Shown here: in pieces, positions 49,166-58,345 of the stretch
How positions within the stretch are numbered: position 1 is the first letter of the stretch
Layout of the letters: the number at the start of each line of letters is the position of its first letter
Assembly: GCA_035308365.1 (NCBI GenBank)
Contig: DATGGU010000076.1
Location: 1-64,000, forward strand
From: PALSA-505 sp035308365
GTDB taxonomy: Bacteria > Actinomycetota > Actinomycetes > Streptosporangiales > Streptosporangiaceae
Reading direction: 5' to 3'
DNA length: 64,000 bases
The notes under the pieces: generated by a model
What the model saw: the letters and a program-made list of their open reading frames with translations, nothing else
Databases searched by the model: none
Told to the model about the DNA's origin: nothing
Translations under genes and position numbers: made by a program

Positions 49166-51334
49166 ATGGCTGACCTGACCGCACCGCAGACCTCAGCGAC
49201 CGGAACCCCGGCGGCGGTGAGCGCCATGCTGGAGGCTCGCAGCGTCGCGCTGGTCGGTGCCAGCCAGCGGCCCGGCAGCCTGGGCGAGAGGATGGTTGCC
49301 GAGGTATCCTCCAGCCCGTCCCGGCCTAAGCTGTATCCGGTCAACCCCCGCTACACCGAGATCGGCGGCCTCCGCTGCCACCCCAGCCTGGCCGATGTGC
49401 CCGAGCCGGTCGACCTGGTGCTGCTCGGCGTTCCCGACGCCGTGCTGGAAGCGCAGCTCACCATGGCCGCCCGCCGGGGCGACGCCTCGGCGGTCATCTT
49501 CGGCAGCGCCTATGACGTGCCTGGCCAGCCGCCTGGGCTGCGCGGACGGCTGGCTTCCATCGCCACGGCGGCCGGGATGGCATTGTGCGGCGCGGGCTGC
49601 ATGGGCTTCGTGAACGTCACGCACGGACTGCGCGCGGTCGGCTATGTCGAGCCCCGGGAGCTTCGGTCCGGGCCGGTCGCCCTGGTGACCCACTCGGGCT
49701 CGGTGTTCTCCACGCTGCTGCGCTGCCGGCGCGGGTTCGGCTTCTCGCTGGCCGTTTCCTCCGGCCAGGAGCTGGTGACGACGGCGGCGGCCTACGCCCG
49801 CTACGCGCTCGGGCTGCCGCAGACCCGGGTGCTGGCGCTGGTCCTCGAAGCCATCCGTGACGCCGGGCCGTTGCGTTCGGTGCTCGCCGGCGCCGATGCC
49901 GCCGGGGTTCCCGTGGTGTTGCTGACGGCCGGCCGGTCAGAGCAAGGCCGGGCCCTGGTGTCGGCGCACTCCGGCGCGCTGGCTGCCGGGGACGGCGCGT
50001 GGGAGGCGCTGACCGGCGCCTATGGCCTGCACCGGGTCGGCGACCTGGCCGAACTGGCGGACACCCTGGAACTGTTCGCGGCTCCCCGTGCCCGTGCCTG
50101 CCGTGCCGGGCGGGGTATTGCGACGATTCATGACTCTGGTCTGGAGCGGGCGCACGTCGCGGATCTGGCCGACCAGGCCGGGGTGCCGTTCGCGGTGATC
50201 GGGAGGCGCACCCGGGCCACGCTGGGCGCCATGCTCGATCCGGGGCTGGAGCCGGGCAACCCGCTCGACATGTGGGGGACGGGGCGCGACGCGCGGCAAC
50301 AGATCACCGAGGCCCTGACAGCAATGGCCGAGGACCCGGCGGTGGCGGTGGCCGCGCTCGCGGTCGACCTGGTCCCCGAGTTCGACGGTGACGACTCCTA
50401 CCCGCAGGCGTTGCTGGCCGTGGCGGACCGGACCAGCAAGCCGCTGGCCGTGCTGGCCGGCCTGCCCGCCTCGATCGACCTGGCCGCCGCCGCCCGGCTG
50501 CGGGATGCCGGGATCCCGGTTCTGGAGGGTGTGCGCACCGGGCTTCTCGCCCTGCGTCACCTGCTCGATCATTCCAGCCGCGCGGCCCGGACCCGCTCGC
50601 CCGCCGGGTCTGGCGCCGCGCCGCGTGACGCCGCGCCGGGCGGCCCGGCGGTGATTGCCCAGGGCGACGCGGGGCGGCGGGCGCGCTGGGCGGGTGTGCT
50701 GGCCAGCGGGCGGCTTGGTGGCGCCGTGCTGGCCGGCCTGCTCCGGGATTATGGCGTACCCGTGGCACGGACCTGTGCCGCCGCGAGCCTGGCCGGGGTG
50801 CTGGCGGCGGCGGACGAGGTTGGCTACCCGGTGGTCTTGAAGACCGATGAGCCGGGGGTGGCGCACAAATCCGATGTGGGTGGCGTGCTGCCCGGGCTGG
50901 CGGACGCGCAGGCGCTGGCCGACGGGTACCGGGACCTGGCCGGCCGGCTGGGGTCCCGGGTGGTGGTCTGCGAGACCGCCGCACGGGGGACCGAGATACT
51001 TCTCGGCGTGGTCCGTGACCCGGCCCTGGGGCCGCTGGTGGTGGTTGGGGCCGGTGGGGTGCTGGCCGAATTGCTCGCCGACCGCGTCGTAGCCCTGCCG
51101 CCGGTGGACCGCCAGGGCGCGCTGCGGATGCTGCGGAGGCTGCGGGCCTTCGCCCTGCTCACCGGGATGCGCGGACAGCCCCCGGCCGACCTGGGCAGTG
51201 TCGCCGACGCGATAACCGGAGTGTCGGCCATCGCCTCCGAACTCGGCGGCAGTTTTACCGTTCTGGACATCAATCCCCTGATCTGCGGGCCTGCGGGCGC
51301 TGTGGCGGTGGACGCCCTGGTTATCCTGGGATGA
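49166..51334 (+). CDS. NDP-forming acyl-CoA synthetase (acetate-CoA ligase, ADP-forming type)
   Basis: 722 residues. Domains: CoA-binding Rossmann domain (about 15-145, SVALVGASQRPGSLGERM), succinyl-CoA ligase-like domains (about 150-460, with VTHSGSVFSTLLRCRRGFGFSLAVSSGQE and the phospho-histidine region VSAHSGALAAGDGAW), and a C-terminal ATP-grasp part (about 500-722, VGYPVVLKTDEPGVAHKSDVGGV, VVGAGGVLAELLADRV). The fused alpha-beta order fits acetyl/acyl-CoA synthetases that reversibly make acyl-CoA with ADP. It follows the FAD oxidoreductase by about 120 bases on the same strand and could activate or conserve energy from the acid produced by that pathway. Confidence 0.9.
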   Translation: MADLTAPQTSATGTPAAVSAMLEARSVALVGASQRPGSLGERMVAEVSSSPSRPKLYPVNPRYTEIGGLRCHPSLADVPEPVDLVLLGVPDAVLEAQLTMAARRGDASAVIFGSAYDVPGQPPGLRGRLASIATAAGMALCGAGCMGFVNVTHGLRAVGYVEPRELRSGPVALVTHSGSVFSTLLRCRRGFGFSLAVSSGQELVTTAAAYARYALGLPQTRVLALVLEAIRDAGPLRSVLAGADAAGVPVVLLTAGRSEQGRALVSAHSGALAAGDGAWEALTGAYGLHRVGDLAELADTLELFAAPRARACRAGRGIATIHDSGLERAHVADLADQAGVPFAVIGRRTRATLGAMLDPGLEPGNPLDMWGTGRDARQQITEALTAMAEDPAVAVAALAVDLVPEFDGDDSYPQALLAVADRTSKPLAVLAGLPASIDLAAAARLRDAGIPVLEGVRTGLLALRHLLDHSSRAARTRSPAGSGAAPRDAAPGGPAVIAQGDAGRRARWAGVLASGRLGGAVLAGLLRDYGVPVARTCAAASLAGVLAAADEVGYPVVLKTDEPGVAHKSDVGGVLPGLADAQALADGYRDLAGRLGSRVVVCETAARGTEILLGVVRDPALGPLVVVGAGGVLAELLADRVVALPPVDRQGALRMLRRLRAFALLTGMRGQPPADLGSVADAITGVSAIASELGGSFTVLDINPLICGPAGAVAVDALVILG

Positions 51335-51467
51335 CCCAGAAGGCCCACCAGCCCGGTCTCAATCGGCGTGTCAGGCGCTGTCTACGATTTCTCCGGCGGG
51401 CTCTCTGTCATGATCGCGGGTGCGAGTTACGTCTGGATGCCGGGAAATCGGCAGGCAGGGGACAGAC

Positions 51468-51500
51468 AATCACAGACATACCACAATCGCAGACACACCA
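51468..51500. repeat. Direct repeat upstream of the S53 peptidase gene
   Basis: AATCACAGACATACCA (51468-51483) and AATCGCAGACACACCA (51485-51500) are 17 bp apart and flanked by GACAAT / ATTGTC. Their place about 90 bases before the start codon suggests a regulator site. Confidence 0.45.
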
Positions 51501-51589
51501 TTGTCTTTGCGCCCTGCCGTCGCTAAGGTCCCGACCAGACCCCGCTACTAAACGGACTCTCTCTACCAAGGAAGTACAAAGGGAGGCAA

Positions 51590-53677
51590 ATGATGAAACC
51601 TGCCCGATGGTGGGCCCTCACGGGCTCCTTGGGGCTGGCCGTATCCTTCATGGCCGCGACGGCGGGAACCGCCACCGCCTCGGCGCACCCGGCCACCCAC
51701 CAGGTGTCACCGCTGGCCGCGCGGGTTGCCGCCCTGGAGTACTCACATCCAGCGGGGAAGGTTGCGGGTAACACCCAGGTCGGTTTCGACATGGTGCTGT
51801 CGCTGCGGCACGCCGCTGCCGCGCAGGCACTCGTCCGCTCGGTCTCGACGCCGGGGTCGGCGCAGTTCCACAGGTACCTGACCCGGGCGGCCTGGGAAGC
51901 CCGGTTCGGGCCGGCCCAGGCTCAGATCGCCAAGGCCGAGTCCTGGCTCCGGCACAACGGCTTCACCGTCGTGTCGGTACCCAAGACCCATCTGTACGTA
52001 TCCGCCCAGGGCAGCGCTCGCGCCATCGAGCACGCGTTCGGCGTCCAGCTCGGCTACTACAAGGTCAACGGGAAGACGGTCCGGCTGGCCAAGGGCACCG
52101 TGTCGATCCCCTCGGGGATGATGGGCACCATTTCCGGTGTGTCCGGCCTCAGCGAGTACGCGGCCACGACCAACCTCTCGCAGATGCCGCAGGCCTCGGC
52201 GCACCAGTCGGCCAGCGCCGTCACCGAACCGCCGCCGCCCGCCGGTTTCCGCAACCCGCAGCCGTGCAGCGCGTTCTGGGGCCAGAAGACCGACACCAAG
52301 GACTCGCCCAAGCTGTACAAGCCCTACACCAACAACAGCTATGACATCTGCGGTTACAAGCCGGCCCAGATGCGCGACGCGTACGGGCTGAAGAACGCCG
52401 TGTCGTCGAGCGCTGGCAAGGGCGTGACCGTGGCGATCACCGACGCTTACGACTCGCCCACCCTGCAGGCGGACGCGTCGCACTACTTCTCGCTCAACGA
52501 CTCGTCCAACCCGCTTCGCTCCAGCCAGTTCTTCAACGTCGAGCCCACCAAGGTAGGCAACGAGGCGCTGTGCGCCGGCGGCAGCGGCTGGTACGCCGAG
52601 CAGGCGCTCGACGTCGAGTCGGTGCACACGATGGCCCCCGGGGCGAACATCTTGTTCGTCGGCGCCCAGGACTGCACGGACAACAAGCTCCTCGACGCCA
52701 TCCAGACGGCGATGGCGGACGGCGCCAGCGTCATCACCAACTCCTGGGGCGACGACCTCGGTGACCTGCTCGTCGACCAGGCCACCAAGACCGCCTTCGA
52801 CAACACGTTCATGATGGCCGACGCCACCGGCGTCAGCATCATGTTCTCCAGCGGCGACACTGGTGACAACTTCGCCGACTTCGGGATCACGGCCCCGAAC
52901 TACCCGCCGAGCAGCCCGTTCATCACCGCTGTTGGCGGGACCACGCTCGAGGTCAACTCCGCCAACCAGCGGGCAGCCGAGTACGGCTGGTCAACGGCCA
53001 GGTCGATACTGTGCCAGGCCACGGTGAAGAACTGCGGCAAGGCGACCAAGCCACTGACTCCGCTGGCCTTCCAGGCCGGGGCCGGCGGTGGCACCAGCTA
53101 CACCTACCTCGAGCCGTTCTACCAGGCGCCGGTCGTGCCGAGCGCGCTCGCTCTGCGCAACCAGTCGCTGTTCGGCAACACTCCGCTGCGCGTCGTCCCG
53201 GACATCTCGATGGACGCCGACGCGCAGAGCGGGCTGCTCATCGGCCTGACCCAGGCATATCCGCATGGCACGCACTACGGCCAGTTCAAGGAGGGTGGCA
53301 CCAGCCTCGCCTCGCCACTGCTCGCGGGTGTGGTCGCGGACACCGATGCGGCGGCGGGCTCGCCACTCGGGTTCCTGAACCCGGAGCTGTACAAGGCGTT
53401 CATGCAGTCGCCTGGGGCGTTCAACGACATCATGCCGCCGTCCAACCCGGACGCGGCCGACGTCATCCGCGTTGACTACGCCAACACGGTGAACCCGTCC
53501 AACGGCTTCCTCGTGAGCGTGCGGGCGATCAACTACGCGGGCCCGGAGACCTACTGCGACGGAACGGGCAACTGCGCCACGCGCAACGTGACCCTGACCA
53601 CCGCCAAGGGTTATGACGGAATGACCGGTCTCGGATCGGTCAGCGGGAAGTTCGTCAGCATACTGTCGAAGTTCTGA
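51590..53677 (+). CDS. Secreted S53 family (sedolisin) serine-carboxyl peptidase
   Basis: 695 residues; AAAGGGAGG precedes the ATG. Signal peptide about 1-31. An N-terminal activation domain (about 40-200, with AQFHRYLTRAAWEARFGP) is cleaved in sedolisins. Catalytic residues are visible: Glu337 and Asp341 in YAEQALDVESVH and Ser572 in GGTSLASPLLAG. Calcium-site residues should lie near the C-terminus. These peptidases act at low pH. A perfect 18-bp terminator follows. Confidence 0.93.
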   Translation: MMKPARWWALTGSLGLAVSFMAATAGTATASAHPATHQVSPLAARVAALEYSHPAGKVAGNTQVGFDMVLSLRHAAAAQALVRSVSTPGSAQFHRYLTRAAWEARFGPAQAQIAKAESWLRHNGFTVVSVPKTHLYVSAQGSARAIEHAFGVQLGYYKVNGKTVRLAKGTVSIPSGMMGTISGVSGLSEYAATTNLSQMPQASAHQSASAVTEPPPPAGFRNPQPCSAFWGQKTDTKDSPKLYKPYTNNSYDICGYKPAQMRDAYGLKNAVSSSAGKGVTVAITDAYDSPTLQADASHYFSLNDSSNPLRSSQFFNVEPTKVGNEALCAGGSGWYAEQALDVESVHTMAPGANILFVGAQDCTDNKLLDAIQTAMADGASVITNSWGDDLGDLLVDQATKTAFDNTFMMADATGVSIMFSSGDTGDNFADFGITAPNYPPSSPFITAVGGTTLEVNSANQRAAEYGWSTARSILCQATVKNCGKATKPLTPLAFQAGAGGGTSYTYLEPFYQAPVVPSALALRNQSLFGNTPLRVVPDISMDADAQSGLLIGLTQAYPHGTHYGQFKEGGTSLASPLLAGVVADTDAAAGSPLGFLNPELYKAFMQSPGAFNDIMPPSNPDAADVIRVDYANTVNPSNGFLVSVRAINYAGPETYCDGTGNCATRNVTLTTAKGYDGMTGLGSVSGKFVSILSKF

Positions 53678-53686
53678 TCCACTCGC

Positions 53687-53723
53687 GCGAGGCGGGGCAC
53701 CGGGACCCGGTGCCCCGCCTCGC
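53687..53723. terminator. Strong bidirectional terminator
   Basis: An 18-bp perfect inverted repeat (53687-53704 with 53706-53723, starting GCGAGGCGGGGCACC) between the convergent S53 and Clp-N genes, 10 bases after the S53 stop codon. Confidence 0.82.
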
Positions 53724-53744
53724 ACCGTCTCCTGGCTACGGCGG

Positions 53745-54776
53745 TCAGGATGGGTCCGCCGGCTCGTCCTGGGGTTGGCCGGGCGGATCCGTCTTGCCGG
53801 CGTCTGTCTTCGTGGTGTCTGTCTTCGTGGTGGCTGTCGCACTGCGGCGGATGTCTTCCAGGCTGTCCCTGAGCGCTTGCCAGACCTTCGCCAGGCTGCT
53901 CGCGACGGGCAGGTCGCCCCGGATGGTGATGGGCGGGCCGGCCTGGCCACCGAGCGCTTCGGCCGTGGCGCTGGCCAGGCTGACCAGCTCCTGGTCGGTC
54001 GCCTCCAGCATGACCGCGTCGCCGGTCGCCCGGATCCGCATGTACCGCCGGCCGCGTTCCTCGGGTGGCTCGTCACTGGTGCCGGTGACATCGGCGTTGC
54101 GCAGCGCCTCCTTGGCCTGGTCCAGATCGAGGCCCAGCGAGACGAGCGCCTTCGCCGCCGCCGTCTCGGGATCGGCGAGCGCGGCCAGCAGCAGGTGATG
54201 CGAGCCGACGGGACTGCGCCCGGCCAGGCGCGCAGCCTCGTCCAGGCTGGTCCGCGCGGCCGGGGTGGTGTGCAGTTCCTCGGGCTCGTCGCCGGGGACC
54301 GCCGGGTTGCGGTGCAGCCAGCGGCGGCCCACCTTGGTCTGCCCTGCTGGCAGCAGGTCGAGGACCGCCGTGCGGACCTTCGCGAGGTCACCGGCGGCGG
54401 CCAGGAGTATCTGCGCGCCAACCCCCTCGCCCTCGCGGATCAGGCCGAGCAGGATGTGCTCCGTGCCGATGTAGTTGTGGTGCAGGGAGAGCGCTTCGCG
54501 GAGCCCTAGTTCCAGGACCTTCTTCGCGCGCGGGGTGAACGGGATGCGCCCGCTCGGCGGTTCGGTCCCCTTGCCGACAATGGCGGTGATCTCTTCCCGG
54601 GTGGCGGTGACCGTCATCCCGAAGCGGTCGAGAGCGCGCCCGGCCAGGCCTTCGGGCTCGCCGAGCAGGCCGAGCAGGATGTGCTCGGTGCCGATGTAGT
54701 TGTGCTGGAGTTCACGGGCCTCGTCCTGGGCGAGCACGATGACGCGGCGGGCCCGGTTGGTGAATCGCTCGAACAT
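53745..54776 (-). CDS. Double Clp N-terminal domain protein
   Basis: 343 residues. It opens exactly like ClpC: MFERFTNRARRVIVLAQDEARELQHNYIGTEHILLGLL, followed by a second copy of the Clp-N repeat (FTPRAKKVLELGLREALSLHHNYIGTEHILLGLIREGEGVGAQIL). A more diverged third repeat lies near residues 165-230. There is no AAA+ domain, so it cannot unfold proteins; it may act as an adaptor or decoy for the ClpC/ClpP machine or as a stress sensor. The last 50 residues are Lys-Thr-Asp rich and probably disordered. It is divergent from a small HTH protein gene. Confidence 0.88.
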   Translation of the reverse strand: MFERFTNRARRVIVLAQDEARELQHNYIGTEHILLGLLGEPEGLAGRALDRFGMTVTATREEITAIVGKGTEPPSGRIPFTPRAKKVLELGLREALSLHHNYIGTEHILLGLIREGEGVGAQILLAAAGDLAKVRTAVLDLLPAGQTKVGRRWLHRNPAVPGDEPEELHTTPAARTSLDEAARLAGRSPVGSHHLLLAALADPETAAAKALVSLGLDLDQAKEALRNADVTGTSDEPPEERGRRYMRIRATGDAVMLEATDQELVSLASATAEALGGQAGPPITIRGDLPVASSLAKVWQALRDSLEDIRRSATATTKTDTTKTDAGKTDPPGQPQDEPADPS

Positions 54777-54802
54777 GGTGCCACGATGGCCTTAACGCTT
54801 AG

Positions 54803-54862
54803 ACCATGTCAATACCACACTATTAACATGGTTATTGTAATGGACCAGTTTATTGTGATGGA
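54803..54862. promoter_or_regulatory. Inverted and direct repeats in a divergent promoter
   Basis: ACCATGT (54803-54809) / ACATGGT (54826-54832) form an inverted repeat, and TTATTGTaATGGA (54832-54844) repeats as TTATTGTgATGGA (54850-54862) 18 bp later. The stretch is strikingly AT-rich for this genome and lies between the Clp-N gene and the HTH gene, which may bind it. Confidence 0.6.
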
Positions 54863-54886
54863 GCACTGAGCCGGGAAGGACTGACC

Positions 54887-55276
54887 GTGGACTGGGAAGA
54901 CCGTCTCGATGAATGGGAACTCGAACTCGAGCTGGCCAAGCAACTCGAGGACTCGGACTGGGTGACCCTGGAGCGGGCGGCCGCCGATACGGGCGCGTCC
55001 CGGGCCGCCCTGCGCAACTGGTACCGCACCGGGCAGATCCCGTCCCGGCTCGTCGATGGCCCGCACGGCCCGCAGCGGCTGGTCCCGCTTGCGGTCGTCG
55101 CCGCGCGCGCCGAGGCTTCCCCACGGCTGCGCCGCACCGCCGAACGGCGGCTCGCCGACCAGGCCCAGCTCGAAATCCTCCGCCACCGGATCGACGAACT
55201 GGAACTACGCCTGGCCGTCCTGGAACGCCGGCTGACCGCTCGGCGTTCTGGCGAAAACTCTCAGAACAGCACGTAG
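54887..55276 (+). CDS. Small MerR/helix-turn-helix protein with coiled-coil tail
   Basis: 129 residues, GTG start. After an acidic N-terminus, residues about 28-72 (DWVTLERAAADTGASRAALRNWYRTGQIPSRLVDGPHGPQRLVPLAVV) form an HTH of MerR/excisionase type. A heptad-rich helix (about 85-120, LADQAQLEILRHRIDELELRLAVLERRL) suggests a dimerising coiled coil. It is divergent from the Clp-N gene across repeats it may bind. Its 3' end overlaps the end of the convergent FAD-cupin gene by 16 bases. Confidence 0.75.
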   Translation: MDWEDRLDEWELELELAKQLEDSDWVTLERAAADTGASRAALRNWYRTGQIPSRLVDGPHGPQRLVPLAVVAARAEASPRLRRTAERRLADQAQLEILRHRIDELELRLAVLERRLTARRSGENSQNST

Positions 55277-56982
55277 AGCTTGCGCATTGTCTCGTGGATG
55301 TGCCAGGTGCCGGTCCAGCCCTTGGGAAACACGGCGGTGTCCCCGGGGCCGATCTCGGTCGAATCGCTGCCGTCCGTGGTCACCGTCATCCGGCCGTACA
55401 GGACGTACACGAATTCGTTGCTCTCCAGCGTCCAGTGCGACCGGCCCGGAGTGCACTCCCAGACGCCGGCCTCCTGGCCGCCGTCTTTCCAGATGGTGGT
55501 CCCCGACGTGTGCATCGGCTCCCCGGTGGCCTCGGGCAGGGCGCCCCAGTCCTCCAGCTCCACGCTGCTCGCGGTAACCAGAAAGGGTGGGTCGAGGCTC
55601 GTGGTGGTCATGGCGGATGGATCCTCTCCTAGCTGGCCGGTGCCTGTGCAGGGTGGCTCCGCCTGCCGGCCGGCCTGGGCGTTCGGTAACGCCCGCGTTC
55701 GTTGGACGCCAGGTGCTTGCGGGACGGGCTGCTCCTGGAGGAAGGACACTGCCGGCGGGGAGGGCGGTGCCTGCTGAGTAAGCAGTGCTTGCGGGAAGGG
55801 CAGTGCGACGGGATCAGCCGCCAGACTGCTGTGGCCGGCCTCGTCGAACCGGCCGAGACCGAGCACCGAGACATCGACGACGTCAGTCGCGCCGGTGAGC
55901 GCGACATCGGCCGCCGCCCGGGATACCGCTGGGCCCCACATCATCCCAGCGCCGCCGGCACAGGCGACGGTCACCCCGTCCAGTTGCCCGGCCGGGCCGA
56001 GCGCGGGACCGATGATGGGCAGGTGGTCGGGGGTGAAGTCGATCGTGGCCGCCCAGAGCCGGCGCAGCCCGAGCCCGGCGGTGACCGGCACCAGGCGGGC
56101 GAGCCGCTCGCGCATCAGGGCGAGGTAGTCCAGGTCAACGCTGCGGTCCTCGCCCGGTGGCTCGTCCGGGTTGCTCATCCCGAACAGCAGGCCGCCCTCT
56201 TCCGGCCGCCAGTACAGCCCGGCGGACAGGTCGAAGACCATCGGCACCCGGGAGGGGTGCAGATCCGGGTGCTGCTCGGTCACCGCGACCTGGTGCCTGG
56301 CGCCGCCCGCCGGGATCCGGATGCCGGCCAGCCGGCCGACTGCGGCGAGCTTTGGCCCCCCGGTGAGCACGACCAGGCCGGTGGCGATCCCGCCGTCGCT
56401 GGTCGTCACCCCGGCGACCCGGCCGCCTGACACCTGCAGGCCGAGGAACGCGACGTGCTCGGCCACCTGCACCCCGCTGCGCAGCAGGGCCACCGTGTAG
56501 GCGGTCACGTTGCGGGCCGCAGTGATGTATCCATCGTCGGCGCAGAACGTGCCGCCCATGGTCTGGCCGGGCGCCAGCGCCGGGTTCGCCTCGTCCACCT
56601 CGGGGCTGTCCAGCCAGCGCACCGGGACCCCCAGCGAGATCTGCATGGCCATCCGGCTACGGGCGGCCGCAACCTCGGCCTCGGTGAAGCAGGGCAGCAG
56701 GTATCCCTGGGTGACGAACCCAGAATCACAGCCCAGCTCCGCATGCTGCCGGAGGTAGAACTCGCGGGACCAGCGGCCGAGCCGCACCGCTTCCGGAGTG
56801 CCGCCCTGCAGCCGTACGACGCCCGCTGCCCGGCTGCTGGCGCCCTGGCCGAGCATGCCCTTTTCCAGCAGGACCACTCTGCTTAGCCCCGCTTGCCGCA
56901 GGAAGTAGGCGCACCACGCCCCCACTGTCCCGCCCCCGACGATCACCGCGTCAGCCGTGCCGGGAAGATCCCTGGACTGCAT
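55261..56982 (-). CDS. FAD-dependent oxidoreductase fused to a cupin domain
   Basis: 573 residues from the ATG at 56982; the frame is open without a stop. Residues about 10-395 are a DAO-type flavoprotein (AVIVGGGTVGAWCAYFLRQAG FAD motif, LRRLWAATIDFTPDHLPIIGPA, ACAGGAGMMWGPA near the C-terminal FAD contact, then the usual ending DPVALPFPQ). A low-complexity linker of about 60 residues follows, and residues about 458-573 form a cupin (ELEDWGALPEATGEP..., GRSHWTLESNEFVYVLYGRMTVTTDG). An internal ATG at 55611 with AGGAGA upstream could start the cupin alone, so this may be two former genes joined by repeats. Sarcosine, dimethylglycine or similar secondary amines are typical DAO substrates. A TetR operator lies just upstream. 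Confidence 0.82.
   Translation of the reverse strand: MQSRDLPGTADAVIVGGGTVGAWCAYFLRQAGLSRVVLLEKGMLGQGASSRAAGVVRLQGGTPEAVRLGRWSREFYLRQHAELGCDSGFVTQGYLLPCFTEAEVAAARSRMAMQISLGVPVRWLDSPEVDEANPALAPGQTMGGTFCADDGYITAARNVTAYTVALLRSGVQVAEHVAFLGLQVSGGRVAGVTTSDGGIATGLVVLTGGPKLAAVGRLAGIRIPAGGARHQVAVTEQHPDLHPSRVPMVFDLSAGLYWRPEEGGLLFGMSNPDEPPGEDRSVDLDYLALMRERLARLVPVTAGLGLRRLWAATIDFTPDHLPIIGPALGPAGQLDGVTVACAGGAGMMWGPAVSRAAADVALTGATDVVDVSVLGLGRFDEAGHSSLAADPVALPFPQALLTQQAPPSPPAVSFLQEQPVPQAPGVQRTRALPNAQAGRQAEPPCTGTGQLGEDPSAMTTTSLDPPFLVTASSVELEDWGALPEATGEPMHTSGTTIWKDGGQEAGVWECTPGRSHWTLESNEFVYVLYGRMTVTTDGSDSTEIGPGDTAVFPKGWTGTWHIHETMRKLYVLF
55640..55810. repeat. Degenerate repeats in the FAD-cupin linker
   Basis: On the plus strand the linker DNA repeats variants of CAGTGCTTGCGGGAAGGGCAG (for example near 55709 and 55785) with related GC-rich units between. 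It fills the space where a stop codon and intergenic region would be expected between two separate genes. Confidence 0.6.
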
Positions 56983-57006
56983 TGGCACCACACCGATGCT
57001 GCCATA

Positions 57007-57022
57007 AACTGAACATTCAGTC
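57007..57022. promoter_or_regulatory. TetR-regulon operator 4 (FAD-cupin / acyl-CoA dehydrogenase)
   Basis: AACTGAACATTCAGTC differs from the perfect operator at 47280 by one base. It lies about 25 bases upstream of the FAD-cupin start and within the divergent promoter of the acyl-CoA dehydrogenase gene. Confidence 0.8.
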
Positions 57023-57163
57023 AATTAAGCTTCATAGCTCACAATTGGTAAGCAATTGACCACAAGCCGCAGAGTTGATCCGGTATTGCTGCTGAGTGAG
57101 TTGTACCCACGTCGCGGCGACTGTATCGGCCAGACTCGCAAATGGAAGGACGCGGCGAAAAAT

Positions 57164-58330
57164 ATGTACGGGCTGTCAGATACCGATCTGGAGATCCAGA
57201 GCCGCGCTCGGACGTTCGCGGAGGAGCTGATTCCCTTCGAGTGTGAGGCCGAGCTGGCCGGCGGAGAGCTGCCGGCCGGGGTGACCGCCAAGCATGCGGC
57301 CCGGGCGCGCGAACTCGGGCTGTGCGCGACGAACATGCCAGCCGAGCTGGGCGGTGGCGGCTGCACCACGCTGCAGCAGATGCTGGTACAGGAGCAGATG
57401 GGCCGGGTCACCAACGCGCTCGGCTGGGTGGCGGCCACGCCACCGTCCTGGCTGCCCCGGGTCGCCACCCCCGGCCAGATCGAGCGCTACGTCCGCCCGG
57501 TCATCCGTGGCGACCGTGAGGAATGCTACGCGATCACGGAGGAAGGCGCGGGCTCGGATGTGGACGCCATCGAGGCGACCGCCCGCCGCGACGGTGACAG
57601 TTACCTGCTGAACGGTGTCAAATGGCACGTCACCTCGTACAACACCGCCGACTTCGCCTTCTTCCAGGCCAAGCTGGACGGCGGGCCGCACCATGGCGAG
57701 CACGCCATGTTCCTTGTGGATCTGCCGAGCCCAGGTGTCGAGGTCGTGCGCACACCGGCCTACACCCACACGATCAGCCACCACCACCCGATCGTCGCGT
57801 TCAGCGATGTCCGCGTTCCGGCGGCCAACCTGGTCGGAACCGAAGGCGACGGGATGACCTTCGCCTATGAGTGGTTCCGCTTCGAGCGCCTCATGGTTGC
57901 CGCCCGCTGTCTCGGTGCCGCCGAGCGCCTGGTCGCCGAGATGACCGCATTCGCCGCGCAGCGGCGGGCCGGCGGCCGGCCGGTCAGCGACTACGGCCTG
58001 GTGGCCGCGATGCTCGCGGACAGCCTGACCGAGCTGTTCGCGGCCAGGTCGCTCGGCTACGAAACCGCCAGGGGAATCGACCGTGGCGCCGACGTCAAGG
58101 TGGCCCACGCACAGTGCTCGATGGCCAAGCTCTACTGTTCGGAGATGGCCGGCCGGGTGGCCGACCGGGCGGTGCAGGTCTTCGGCGGCCGTGGCTACAT
58201 GCGCGAGAACGTGGCCGAGCGCTTCTACCGCGAACTCCGCGTCGAACGCATCTGGGAAGGCACCAGCGAAATCCAGCGCGCGATCATCGCCCGCCAGATG
58301 ATCAAGCGCGGCCCCACCACCCTCGCCTGA
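57164..58330 (+). CDS. Acyl-CoA dehydrogenase
   Basis: 388 residues from ATG 57164; a longer frame exists to 57056 but family N-termini start with YGLSDTDLEIQSRARTFAEE. Typical features: AITEEGAGSDVDAI (FAD-binding), WHVTSYNTADFAF, FGGRGYMRENVAERFYRELRVERIWEGTSEIQR at the C-terminus, which holds the expected catalytic Glu. It oxidises acyl-CoA thioesters to enoyl-CoA with electron transfer flavoprotein. Divergent from the FAD-cupin gene across a TetR operator, so probably part of the same catabolic regulon. Confidence 0.9.
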   Translation: MYGLSDTDLEIQSRARTFAEELIPFECEAELAGGELPAGVTAKHAARARELGLCATNMPAELGGGGCTTLQQMLVQEQMGRVTNALGWVAATPPSWLPRVATPGQIERYVRPVIRGDREECYAITEEGAGSDVDAIEATARRDGDSYLLNGVKWHVTSYNTADFAFFQAKLDGGPHHGEHAMFLVDLPSPGVEVVRTPAYTHTISHHHPIVAFSDVRVPAANLVGTEGDGMTFAYEWFRFERLMVAARCLGAAERLVAEMTAFAAQRRAGGRPVSDYGLVAAMLADSLTELFAARSLGYETARGIDRGADVKVAHAQCSMAKLYCSEMAGRVADRAVQVFGGRGYMRENVAERFYRELRVERIWEGTSEIQRAIIARQMIKRGPTTLA

Positions 58331-58345
58331 CCCCACAGCCGGGGC

